Of a stretch of 64,000 nt of DNA, positions 34,211 to 41,987 are shown piece after piece. Every line of letters begins with the position of its first letter. The stretch's first letter is position 1. This DNA is from an uncultured Chlorobiota bacterium. GTDB taxonomy: Bacteria > Bacteroidota > Ignavibacteria > UBA10030 > UBA6906. The DNA lies in contig CAADGV010000024.1 of the NCBI GenBank assembly GCA_900696645.1, forward strand, positions 124,001 to 188,000, given 5' to 3'. The notes beneath the pieces were generated by a model. That model searched no databases. It was not told the origin of the DNA and was given only the letters and a program-made list of their open reading frames with translations. The translations under genes were made by a program, and so were the position numbers.

Positions 34211-35899
34211 ATGTTCATCAGGATACTGAGTGTCGTTGCCGGTCTGCTGTGTTACGCAACGCTCGGATTAGCACAGACAAGCCAGCCATCTTTCACACGC
34301 ACCGACTCGCTGCGCGGCATGTTGACGCCCCTGCGTACCTGCTACGACGTAACGTATTATCATCTCTCGGTTAAGGTGGACACGGCAACACGCTCGATCG
34401 AGGGATTCACTACAATCAAGTTCAATGTTGTGCAAGACTTTGATGTATTGCAGGTGGATTTGTTCGAGACTATGAAGATTGGCCGGATACTGTTTGAGGG
34501 GAATTCTGAACTGCAATACGAGCGTGAGCATGCCGCCGTGTTTGTCCGCTTTCCGAGAAAGCTGAAGCGAAAAGGCGTGCATGAGATTACGATTCACTAT
34601 TCCGGCACCCCTCAGGAAGCACAGAGGCCACCGTGGGGCGGAGGATTTACATGGGCACGCGACGGCGAGGGGAATACCTGGGTTGCCGTTACGTGCCAGG
34701 GTTTGGGTGCAAGCTCATGGTGGCCCAACAAGGATCATCAATCGGACGAGCCGGACAGCATGATGATCAGCGTGACGGTTCCTTCGAATCTCATGAATGT
34801 CTCCAACGGCCGCCTGCGGAAAATGGAAGATTTGCCGGACGGCTCGACCAGATACGATTGGTTCGTCAGTTATCCGATTAACAACTACAATGTTACGCTG
34901 AACATTGCCCGCTACGCCCGCTTCAGCGATGTGTATGTAAGCGGGAAGGATACGCTTACGCTCGACTACTACGTTCTTCCCGAAAATGTGGCCAAGGCCC
35001 GCAGGCAGTTCGAGCAGGTGAAGCCAATGATGAAATGCTTCGAACACTATTTCGGGCCGTATCCGTTTGTTCGAGACGGCTACAAACTTGTGGAGTCGCC
35101 GCATTTGGGAATGGAGCATCAGAGCGCCGTTGCGTACGGCAACAACTACTTGCAGGGATACAGGGGCAGATCATCATCCGAGGTGGGACTGATGTTCGAT
35201 TTCATCATCATTCATGAAACGGCCCATGAGTGGTGGGGGAACAGCGTCACATCGAACGACATCGCCGATATGTGGATTCATGAGAGTTTTGGCGCGTACG
35301 CCGAAGCCGTGTACGTTGAGTGTCTGTTCGGGTATCATAAGGCGATGCAATACGTGAACGGCAAGAAATGGAATGTGCAGAACGACCGTCCCATCATCGG
35401 CACGTATGGCGTTCATCAACGCGGCTCCGGCGACATGTACGACAAGGGACAGCTTGTGCTGAACACGCTGCGGCACGCCATCAACAATGATTCCCAGTGG
35501 TGGGATATCGTGAAGAGCATTGCGCAGCGGTTCAGATACAGTTCTATCGATGCAGAGGATATTTTCAGGCTTGTCAACGAAAAGACGAAATCGGATTACA
35601 CCTATTTCTTTGAACAATATTTCAAAAGTACAAAACCGCCCCGGCTTGAGGCAGCCTTGACCAAAAAGGGGGCTGCCGTTGAACTGCGCCACCGATGGGT
35701 TGCAGATGTAGAGGATTTCCGTATGCCCGTCAAAATCACCGCCGGAGCGGGTGAGTATGCCTTTATCCATCCGACGACATCGTGGCAAACGACCCGACTC
35801 GACAAGCTAAATCCACTGGAATTCCGTGTTGCAGAAGAGCAGTTCTATGTGGATGTGAGAGTGACTGTTCAATACCTGGATCCGGCCGGAGGGCACTGA
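34211..35899 (+). CDS. Secreted M1 family aminopeptidase
   Basis: A 562-residue exported gluzincin. Signal peptide MFIRILSVVAGLLCYATLGL ends near AQ. The N-terminal beta domain is followed by the thermolysin-like catalytic domain. The exopeptidase motif usually written GAMEN is represented by GMEHQSAV. The zinc motif is HETAHEWWGN (H335, E336, H339), with the third ligand in WIHESFG (Glu358), matching HExxH-x18-E. The C-terminal helical domain of large M1 enzymes is missing or reduced, as in several bacterial secreted members. The ATG at 34211 is chosen because longer in-frame starts overlap the previous gene and lack a signal peptide. Confidence 0.9.
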   Translation: MFIRILSVVAGLLCYATLGLAQTSQPSFTRTDSLRGMLTPLRTCYDVTYYHLSVKVDTATRSIEGFTTIKFNVVQDFDVLQVDLFETMKIGRILFEGNSELQYEREHAAVFVRFPRKLKRKGVHEITIHYSGTPQEAQRPPWGGGFTWARDGEGNTWVAVTCQGLGASSWWPNKDHQSDEPDSMMISVTVPSNLMNVSNGRLRKMEDLPDGSTRYDWFVSYPINNYNVTLNIARYARFSDVYVSGKDTLTLDYYVLPENVAKARRQFEQVKPMMKCFEHYFGPYPFVRDGYKLVESPHLGMEHQSAVAYGNNYLQGYRGRSSSEVGLMFDFIIIHETAHEWWGNSVTSNDIADMWIHESFGAYAEAVYVECLFGYHKAMQYVNGKKWNVQNDRPIIGTYGVHQRGSGDMYDKGQLVLNTLRHAINNDSQWWDIVKSIAQRFRYSSIDAEDIFRLVNEKTKSDYTYFFEQYFKSTKPPRLEAALTKKGAAVELRHRWVADVEDFRMPVKITAGAGEYAFIHPTTSWQTTRLDKLNPLEFRVAEEQFYVDVRVTVQYLDPAGGH

Positions 35900-35915
35900 T
35901 TCTCCTAAATGCCTG

Positions 35916-36092
35916 AGCAATGCAAAGGAGCTGAATCACAGACGCCCTGCGCAAGCCGCCGCCAATCTCCCCCACGAAAAAACCGCAATCGAGCGTCAAA
36001 TCGCCGCTACCGACAAGCAGATCGACGCTCTCGTCTATGAACTCTACGGCCTGACGGACGAAGAAATCAAAATCGTAGAAAGTACCCCGTAG
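35916..36092 (+). pseudogene. Remnant 3' end of a restriction-modification methylase/specificity gene
   Basis: One frame reads NLPHEKTAIERQIAATDKQ followed by IDALVYELYGLTDEEIKIVE and a TAG at 36090-36092. This tail (ER-I-ATD--ID-LVYELYGLT-EEI-IVE) is the characteristic C-terminus of Eco57I/TaqI-like N6-adenine methylase and restriction proteins. No start codon or upstream domain exists: the frame merges into the end of the M1 peptidase gene at once. Only the last 50 or so residues of a protein normally around 1000 residues are left, so it is a deletion scar. Confidence 0.75.
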
Positions 36093-36322
36093 GAACGTTC
36101 AGTTGAACGTCCCCCACCAAGTGAAGAGGAGACTGGGAAGAGAGAATGGGGTTTAGGGCAGGCCGTGGGTTTCTTGTCAGATTTCCCTCCTCTTTGTAGA
36201 AGATTCAATCGACATTTTGCCAGAGCATCCCGATTCCCGCAGCCGTTCGGCTTTTGGTCTGCTTGGCATGTGTGTTGCTTATTTTCACACAGTTCGGATA
36301 GCCTTCAACAAAGCGTAGTACT
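36093..36322 (+). other. Intergenic stretch between the restriction remnant and the pilin-like operon
   Basis: No gene was seen here. It contains a short inverted repeat ACGTTCA-GT-TGAACGT just after the remnant stop. A longer-range pair, AAGAGGAG (36124-36131) and CTCCTCTT (36187-36194), is also present; it could form a stem around a purine-rich loop. No convincing promoter for the downstream operon was found. Confidence 0.4.
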
Positions 36323-36850
36323 ATGTCAAGCTTTCATGCTATGATGTCAATAGGCGCCCTTGTATTGCTCACGACAATACTCATGGGTTACAATCAGCGC
36401 ACCGCAATGTCTGCTCTTGATATCACCCGGGCAAAGGAAGCTCAGGCCATGACTGCGCTGGGTTCATCATACATCGAGTTTGCCCAGGGGTTGGCGTACG
36501 ACAGGTATTCCGACACTGCATCAGTTGCCCCGGGCAACGCATCTCTTTTTACTCCCTCAGCTTCCCTCGGGCCCGACGGCGGTGCCGAGGATACTCTTAC
36601 CTCGTTCAACGACTTTGATGATTTGAACGGATATCAACTCGACAGAACAGGGCCTGACGCTAAAGGGTATCGGGCATTGTTCAATGTTCGCTATGTGTTG
36701 CCGGGCGATGTGAATGCCTACACAAGCAATAAGACCTTTTCGAAACGACTTGATATCAAGCTCTGGAGAATCAATCCCCCGTTTCACGGTGCTGACAAGG
36801 CAGATACTGTCCGCCTTCACTATGTCATGGGATATTTCCTCTTTGAATGA
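36323..36850 (+). CDS. Pilin-like membrane-anchored protein, first of three
   Basis: A 175-residue protein with a single N-terminal hydrophobic helix (about 6-25, MMSIGALVLLTTILMGYNQR) starting almost at the N-terminus. It is followed by an amphipathic extension (ALDITRAKEAQAMTALGSSY) and a C-terminal globular part. This is the general design of pilins and minor pseudopilins, but there is no GFxxxE prepilin-peptidase motif. It begins the three-gene unit with 36860 and 37475 (gaps of 9 bases each). Family not recognised; the pilin-like reading is inference from architecture and neighbours. Confidence 0.75.
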   Translation: MSSFHAMMSIGALVLLTTILMGYNQRTAMSALDITRAKEAQAMTALGSSYIEFAQGLAYDRYSDTASVAPGNASLFTPSASLGPDGGAEDTLTSFNDFDDLNGYQLDRTGPDAKGYRALFNVRYVLPGDVNAYTSNKTFSKRLDIKLWRINPPFHGADKADTVRLHYVMGYFLFE

Positions 36851-36859
36851 AAAGGTAAA

Positions 36860-37465
36860 ATGGCAACTGCATTAGATTTGCTCATTTCGATGTTCATCGG
36901 CATTGCCATTTTCGGAATCATCATTGCCGGAACCCGGAATGCTGCGGATGACTCCTCCTTTCAGCGTTATGAAACGCAAACCATGGAATCGCTGCTTTCG
37001 ACAATGGAAGTACTGGAATCGGACATGCGGAATGCAGGGGCGGGAGTAGCGGATACGTTGCCGATGATCAGCCGCGCCGAGTTTTCTGAGGTGATACTGC
37101 ATCAGGTTATCAAACGAGGTTCGGCAAAGGTGGATACCATCCACTACTCATTGGGTTCGACGGGCGAGTTATCGAAAACAGAAAATCCCAACGACAGATA
37201 CCTGTACAGAAAGGTGAACAAGGAACCGGCTCTGCGTGTCGGGGTTGTAACGGAATTTGGGCTCCGCTATCTAACGGCGGCCAATGTCGTATTACCCGTA
37301 CCCGTTCCAACTGATCGCCTGTCGGAAATCAATGCGGTTGAACTGACTATCGAAGTCCAGAGCATGAATGCACTTGAAAATGCCGCAGGAATAGAAGGCC
37401 CAAAACGCTATTCTGCTTCCCGTTTTGATAACCGAAGGTTTGAATCTAAAAATCTGAAACGTTAG
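36860..37465 (+). CDS. Pilin-like membrane-anchored protein, second of three (PilW-like)
   Basis: A 201-residue protein. A hydrophobic helix (ATALDLLISMFIGIAIFGII) begins right after Met1. The following segment (YETQTMESLLSTMEVLESDM, then RNAGAGVADTLPMI) resembles the PilW/GspJ minor pilin pattern in which an acidic residue and RNAG follow the helix. The C-terminal part is beta-rich with DTIHYSLGSTGEL. A canonical prepilin cleavage motif is absent. It is nine bases downstream of the first gene and nine upstream of the third. Confidence 0.78.
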   Translation: MATALDLLISMFIGIAIFGIIIAGTRNAADDSSFQRYETQTMESLLSTMEVLESDMRNAGAGVADTLPMISRAEFSEVILHQVIKRGSAKVDTIHYSLGSTGELSKTENPNDRYLYRKVNKEPALRVGVVTEFGLRYLTAANVVLPVPVPTDRLSEINAVELTIEVQSMNALENAAGIEGPKRYSASRFDNRRFESKNLKR

Positions 37466-37474
37466 GAGATTTCA

Positions 37475-38734
37475 ATGCTCAGCAAAGCTTCGTTAATCAT
37501 GGTAATGGGATTTGGCGCAATTATCGGCTACGTCGGGCTGAATATGGCCCGGAATGCGGGCACAGCCAACGACGGTAGCTCGATATACGCCGAGAAGGCA
37601 ACATTGCAGAATCTCGCATTCACCGGAGCAAACATAGGCCTGGCAAACCTCTACCAGGATTCGCTATGGCGCGGGCCAGTAACACAGCAGGTTAATGTGA
37701 ATGGAATAGCGGGAAGCTTCACGGTTCTTGCGGAGAAGGGAGCCTCAGGGGCACTCGTCCGCAGTATTTCCTCTTTGAGATCAATTGCAGGGCCTATGAG
37801 GCACGATACTGTCGAAATATCCTTCACGGAATTCGAGGAAAACAGCTTCTCGCTGTACGCATGGATGAGCAACAATGAAGGGAAGGTTTACTGGTTTACG
37901 GGAGACACAGTGCGGGGTGCCCTGCATTCGAACTCAAGCCTGAATGTTTCCGGCTATCCGGTGTTCATGGAAAAAGTGACGACTGCAGGTGACATTAAAG
38001 GGGATAAGACGAATGCACAGTTCAAAAAGGGATACAAGACCGGTGCTTCGCGCATTACATTCCCGAGTGATCTCTCGAGACTGGTGACAGCGGCAAACAC
38101 GGGGGGGCGATACTACACACAGGCGGTTGAAGTAACGTTGCAACCAGGGTCAAGTGCTGCGGGTGACGGAAGGGCTATTGTGCGTTCGCTTTCAGGTACC
38201 GCGATCAATGACACCATCCGTGTTTCTGCTTCAGGCTTCAATGGGGTTATCGGAAGTTCCCAAAAAGTGAACGTAAAGGGAACACTCGACGGGAAATTGA
38301 CGGTGTTTTCTCAACAAGATATCTGGATCCAGGACGATGTGATCTACGCAAGCGGATCCAATTACTCAACAGGAAACGACTTGCTGGGACTGGTTGCTGA
38401 AAGGAATGTTATCATCGCAAACAATCAAGCCAATGCCCAATTGGTTAAGGTACAGGCCAGCATCTTCTGCAGAAGCGGCTCCTTCTATGCCGAAAACTAC
38501 CAGAACCGGCCAAAAGGTGTTCTGCATGTCCAGGGCTCCATCGTCCAAAATGATCGAGGGGCCGTTGGTACTTTCTCCGGCTCATCTCACTTATCCGGAT
38601 TCTTGAAACGGTATACGTATGACCAACGGCTTGCCAACAACCAAGTCCGGCCGCCATTCTATCCGGGGTTCTTCGATCTGCGCCGGAGAATAGCAGGTTG
38701 GTGGATTGGGGGTGGAGGGGTAGAAGCCGGATGA
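37475..38734 (+). CDS. Membrane-anchored DUF4900-like/PilX-like protein, third of three
   Basis: A 419-residue protein with an N-terminal helix ([20 protein letters not shown]). An [19 protein letters not shown] segment like that of PilX-type proteins follows. After the middle domain it has a long beta-rich region. [12 protein letters not shown] and [17 protein letters not shown] match the DUF4900 pattern I recall from FCB proteins, where an outer surface beta-solenoid is likely. GGAGATTTCA precedes the ATG as a ribosome site. The hydrophobic, glycine-rich end [11 protein letters not shown] is unusual. The unit is followed by a terminator at 38790. Confidence 0.78.
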   Translation: MLSKASLIMVMGFGAIIGYVGLNMARNAGTANDGSSIYAEKATLQNLAFTGANIGLANLYQDSLWRGPVTQQVNVNGIAGSFTVLAEKGASGALVRSISSLRSIAGPMRHDTVEISFTEFEENSFSLYAWMSNNEGKVYWFTGDTVRGALHSNSSLNVSGYPVFMEKVTTAGDIKGDKTNAQFKKGYKTGASRITFPSDLSRLVTAANTGGRYYTQAVEVTLQPGSSAAGDGRAIVRSLSGTAINDTIRVSASGFNGVIGSSQKVNVKGTLDGKLTVFSQQDIWIQDDVIYASGSNYSTGNDLLGLVAERNVIIANNQANAQLVKVQASIFCRSGSFYAENYQNRPKGVLHVQGSIVQNDRGAVGTFSGSSHLSGFLKRYTYDQRLANNQVRPPFYPGFFDLRRRIAGWWIGGGGVEAG

Positions 38735-38789
38735 AGTTCCATCCGGCAAAACTCACCTTGTGAGAGCAACGGGCGTTCAACTCGAGCAG

Positions 38790-38826
38790 AGGGCCGATAA
38801 TAAGTGTATCGGCCTTTTCCTTTTTG
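38790..38826 (+). terminator. Rho-independent terminator after the pilin-like operon
   Basis: Perfect 8-bp stem GGCCGATA (38792-38799) / TATCGGCC (38807-38814), 7-base loop, followed by TTTTCCTTTTT. A second hairpin without a T-run (GCCGGATG 38726-38733 / CATCCGGC 38740-38747) lies over the stop codon just upstream. Confidence 0.8.
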
Positions 38827-38924
38827 CAGGGGAAAGGAAAGTTTGTACCTTTCAAGTGTGCCGAACTTGGCAATTGTGGCGATTGCTTCCTATCAAGGAC
38901 AGAATTCACAACGCAATTATACCC

Positions 38925-41051
38925 ATGCATTTCCCAAAGAGACAAAACCGCCTCGCCCGCGAAAAAAGTCCGTATCTCCTTCAGCATGCAAACAACCCCG
39001 TTGATTGGTATCCGTGGGGGGAAGAGGCATTCGCTAAAGCCCGGTCAGAGGGTAAGCCGATTTTCCTTTCCGTCGGCTATTCAACGTGCCATTGGTGCCA
39101 CGTGATGGAGCGTGAATCATTCGAAGTCGAATCCATCGCCGGGATCATGAACGAACATTTTGTCAACATCAAAGTCGATCGCGAGGAACGTCCTGACGTT
39201 GACAAGGTGTACATGACGTCACTCCAGGCGATGGGTGAGAACGGCGGCTGGCCGATGTCGATGTTTCTTACTCCCGAGCTTAAACCATTTTTTGGCGGAA
39301 CGTACTTCCCTCCCGAGAACAGATACGGCAGAATTGGATTTCCCGAATTACTGCAACGCATCACCCACGCTTGGAAGAACGAACGCGAACGGGTAGCGGA
39401 ATCTGCCAAGAGTATTGCACAGTTTCTGCACGATTTGCCGACGGCAATGAAAGGAACAGAATCGCTTGACATCGCGTTGTTGCAGACTTGTTTCACCCAG
39501 GCAACAAGGAACTACGACACGCAGTTCGGCGGGTTCGGAGGCGGACCGAAATTTCCCCGGCCGGCGGTGTTCAACTTTCTGCTTCGTTACTTCAACCGCA
39601 CGGGCGAACTGAAAGCTATTGACATGACCTGCCATACGTTGCGTCAGATGTCCAACGGGGGCATGTACGACCACATCGGCGGCGGTTATCATCGCTACTC
39701 CGTGGATGGCCAATGGCGGGTTCCGCATTTCGAGAAGATGTTGTACGACCAGGCACAGATTTGCATTTCACTGACGGACGCATACCTAATAACCCGAGAC
39801 CCCTTTTTTGCGCGCCGATTACGTGAAACCCTCGCGTACGTGTTGCGAGACTTAACGGACAAGAAGGGTGGATTTTATTCTGCTGAAGATGCAGACAGCA
39901 GACTTCCGGATGCTATCGATGAAACAGGTGAGGGGGCATTTTATGTGTGGTCGAAAAAGGAAATAAACGATGCGCTCGGTCAGGAAGCAAAGATGTTCAG
40001 CTTCTACTACGGCGTGGAGGAAAGCGGAAACGCATTGAACGATCCGCAGCATGAATTCACGGGAAAGAACATTCTGTATGTTGCCAACACAGTTGCTGAA
40101 ACTGCGGCCTTTGCCCGCGTGAGCGAAGCAGAGGTTGAGGCACGGCTTGAGCGTGCACGGAAGCAGTTGTTCGATATCCGGTCGAAGCGATCGCGGCCTC
40201 ATCTTGATGACAAAATCATTACTGCCTGGAACGGCCTCATGGTCTCCGCATTTGCGCGTGCAGCGCAGGCGCTGAATGAGACGGCGTATGTGCAGGCAGC
40301 TGAACGAGCCGCAGCGTTTATTGCGGACACTCTCTACAACAAACAATCAAACACTCTCCTTCGCCGGTTTCGTGAGGGAGAAGCAAAGTTCGAAGCATAT
40401 CTTGATGACTACGCATTCCTCATTCAGGGGCTGATTGATTTGTATGAAACATCGTTCGAGCCCCGGTGGCTTCAACAAGCAATGCAGTTGACGGAAAAGA
40501 AGATTGAGTTGTTTTGGGATGAAGGAGGGGGAGGGTTCTTTGATACAACAGGAAGGGATATCTCAATTCTGGTTCGTATGAAAGAACAGTATGATGGTGC
40601 CGAGCCAACGGGGAATTCTGTAGCAGCAATGAACCTGCTCCGCTTGTCCGCAATGACGGATAATCGTGATTGGCGTGAGAAAGCCGAACGAACGTTGAGG
40701 GCATTCGGCGATGTGCTGCAGAAGGCGCCGCTCGCAATGCCCCAGATGGCTGCGGCGTTTGATTTTTCAATTGATGGCGTAAAGCAGATTGTGCTTGCAG
40801 GAAAGCGGCATGATGAGACAACACGCAAGATGATAAGGGAAATCCACTCCCGCTATCTCCCGAACAAAGTCCTCATCCTTATTGATGAGGAAGCACAACA
40901 GATGGATTTCGGAAGTGCGGGCACGTTTCTGAAATCCGTTTCGATGATTGATGAGAAGCCGACTGCATACGTGTGTGAGGACTTTGTCTGCCAACTTCCG
41001 ACAACCAGCATCTCAGAAATGATCAAGTTACTTGAAAGAAGATCGAAGTAG
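38925..41051 (+). CDS. YyaL/DUF255 family protein with thioredoxin-like N-terminus
   Basis: A 708-residue cytoplasmic protein. The N-terminal thioredoxin-like DUF255 region contains [31 protein letters not shown] (CHWC pair) and [20 protein letters not shown]. The rest is an (alpha/alpha)6 glycosidase-like toroid ([50 protein letters not shown]). Human SPATA20 and bacterial YyaL share this design; biochemical function is unclear. The first in-frame start at 38760 lies before the upstream terminator, so the ATG at 38925 is taken. Length is normal. It ends at a bidirectional terminator. Confidence 0.9.
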   Translation: MHFPKRQNRLAREKSPYLLQHANNPVDWYPWGEEAFAKARSEGKPIFLSVGYSTCHWCHVMERESFEVESIAGIMNEHFVNIKVDREERPDVDKVYMTSLQAMGENGGWPMSMFLTPELKPFFGGTYFPPENRYGRIGFPELLQRITHAWKNERERVAESAKSIAQFLHDLPTAMKGTESLDIALLQTCFTQATRNYDTQFGGFGGGPKFPRPAVFNFLLRYFNRTGELKAIDMTCHTLRQMSNGGMYDHIGGGYHRYSVDGQWRVPHFEKMLYDQAQICISLTDAYLITRDPFFARRLRETLAYVLRDLTDKKGGFYSAEDADSRLPDAIDETGEGAFYVWSKKEINDALGQEAKMFSFYYGVEESGNALNDPQHEFTGKNILYVANTVAETAAFARVSEAEVEARLERARKQLFDIRSKRSRPHLDDKIITAWNGLMVSAFARAAQALNETAYVQAAERAAAFIADTLYNKQSNTLLRRFREGEAKFEAYLDDYAFLIQGLIDLYETSFEPRWLQQAMQLTEKKIELFWDEGGGGFFDTTGRDISILVRMKEQYDGAEPTGNSVAAMNLLRLSAMTDNRDWREKAERTLRAFGDVLQKAPLAMPQMAAAFDFSIDGVKQIVLAGKRHDETTRKMIREIHSRYLPNKVLILIDEEAQQMDFGSAGTFLKSVSMIDEKPTAYVCEDFVCQLPTTSISEMIKLLERRSK

Positions 41052-41088
41052 AACGAACGAGCTTCACAAAGGAATTGCGGTGAACAGC

Positions 41089-41120
41089 AAAGCCGGAACG
41101 GCGTGTTCCGGCTTTCATTT
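41089..41120. terminator. Strong terminator between convergent genes
   Basis: Perfect 11-bp stem AAAGCCGGAAC (41089-41099) / GTTCCGGCTTT (41105-41115) with a 5-base loop. T-rich sequence follows on the + side and the A-run supplies T's on the - side. It lies between the converging YyaL gene and the small - strand gene, and can serve both. Confidence 0.8.
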
Positions 41121-41368
41121 TAGTGGATTGGGCGGTTGAGGGTCCACCCGGGTTTGCGTTTCTTCATCTTCTCTTCAGCAGGATTTGTTTTGAGTTGCTC
41201 TGCAAGTTGCCGGGCGAACGTGTCTGCCTGATTCTTGTCCAAGAACCAATCGGTGCTGATGCTCTTCTTAAACAGCAGTCTCTTTCGTTGAAGGCGAACA
41301 ATCCAGGGCATTCCCTTCTCGTTTGCCTGCCTTGTTTCAATGATATAGTCGCCGATGGTTGTGTTCAT
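41120..41368 (-). CDS. Small basic protein of unknown function
   Basis: An 82-residue protein from ATG 41368 (MNTTIGDYIIETRQANEKGM), ending KRKPGWTLNRPIH. It looks soluble and basic, with a short beta-like start and a helix (KNQADTFARQLAEQLKTN). A longer GTG-initiated form from 41407 would add 13 residues; the ATG form is preferred since it gives a cleaner N-terminus. It sits between the YyaL gene (convergent) and arfB (divergent, 84 bases away). I do not recognise a family. Confidence 0.55.
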   Translation of the reverse strand: MNTTIGDYIIETRQANEKGMPWIVRLQRKRLLFKKSISTDWFLDKNQADTFARQLAEQLKTNPAEEKMKKRKPGWTLNRPIH

Positions 41369-41452
41369 GGGAGAAATCCGCGGGAATGTTATGTATATTG
41401 TGAACACAAAGTACGCAGAAGCACAGCCAAGTTCAACATCGGCTCTCTTTCG

Positions 41453-41881
41453 ATGACGATTCAGATTACATCGGTGTTGTCCATTCCCGAACGTGAGGTA
41501 ACATTCCGGTTTGCCCGGAGCAGCGGTCCGGGCGGACAGAATGTCAATAAAGTGGCAACGCGTGTCGAGTTGGTGTTCAACGTCAGGGATTCAGGGTCAC
41601 TGACGAACGAGCAGAAAGAACGGGTCTTCGCCCGACTGGGTTCGCGCATCGATTCAGGCGGGAACCTTCACTGTGCATCACAAGAATCGCGGAGTCAATG
41701 GAGAAACCGCGAGGTTGTCGTTGAGAAGTTCGCGTCATTGTTGCGAAAAGCCCTCGCTGTTCAGAAGAAAAGAAAACCAACCAAACCCTCAGCAGCATCG
41801 CGGCATTCTCGCATCTGCAACAAGAAATCACACAGCGTGAAGAAGAAACTGCGGGGAAGAGTGAGCCCCGCCGGTGAGTGA
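41453..41881 (+). CDS. arfB: Alternative ribosome-rescue factor ArfB (peptidyl-tRNA hydrolase, YaeJ)
   Basis: A 142-residue class I release-factor-like hydrolase. The GGQ motif is in SSGPGGQNVNKVATRVEL (GGQ at 27-29). No codon-recognition domain is present, and the C-terminus is a long basic tail (RKPTKPSAASRHSR, KKSHSVKKKLRGR) that in ArfB enters the empty mRNA channel of stalled ribosomes. These features distinguish it from prfA/prfB. The ATG at 41453 is the first start with family-like sequence; the upstream in-frame extension crosses the divergent gene and is not credible. Confidence 0.93.
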   Translation: MTIQITSVLSIPEREVTFRFARSSGPGGQNVNKVATRVELVFNVRDSGSLTNEQKERVFARLGSRIDSGGNLHCASQESRSQWRNREVVVEKFASLLRKALAVQKKRKPTKPSAASRHSRICNKKSHSVKKKLRGRVSPAGE

Positions 41882-41894
41882 TGGCCATACTGCT

Positions 41895-41930
41895 CTTCTT
41901 TAACACGGAACTTCTTTAACACGGAACTTC
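41895..41930. repeat. Two tandem 16-bp repeats
   Basis: CTTCTTTAACACGGAA occurs twice without gap (41895-41910, 41911-41926) followed by a partial third CTTC. It lies 62 bases before the ATG of the TonB receptor, in the only non-coding gap upstream of that gene. It could be a regulatory protein site or a simple slippage product; nothing decides between them. Confidence 0.7.
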
Positions 41931-41987
41931 GTCCGCTGCTTCAGTGTTCTTAGCGTGCACTGCTCTTTCAATTAAGACATCCATACG

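Noticed and set aside
38760-38924. 55-residue extension of the YyaL protein
   Set aside because: It would read through a strong terminator and lacks family similarity before [18 protein letters not shown].
41123-41452. 110-residue extension of ArfB
   Set aside because: It covers the whole antisense of the small - strand gene and adds nothing resembling ArfB.
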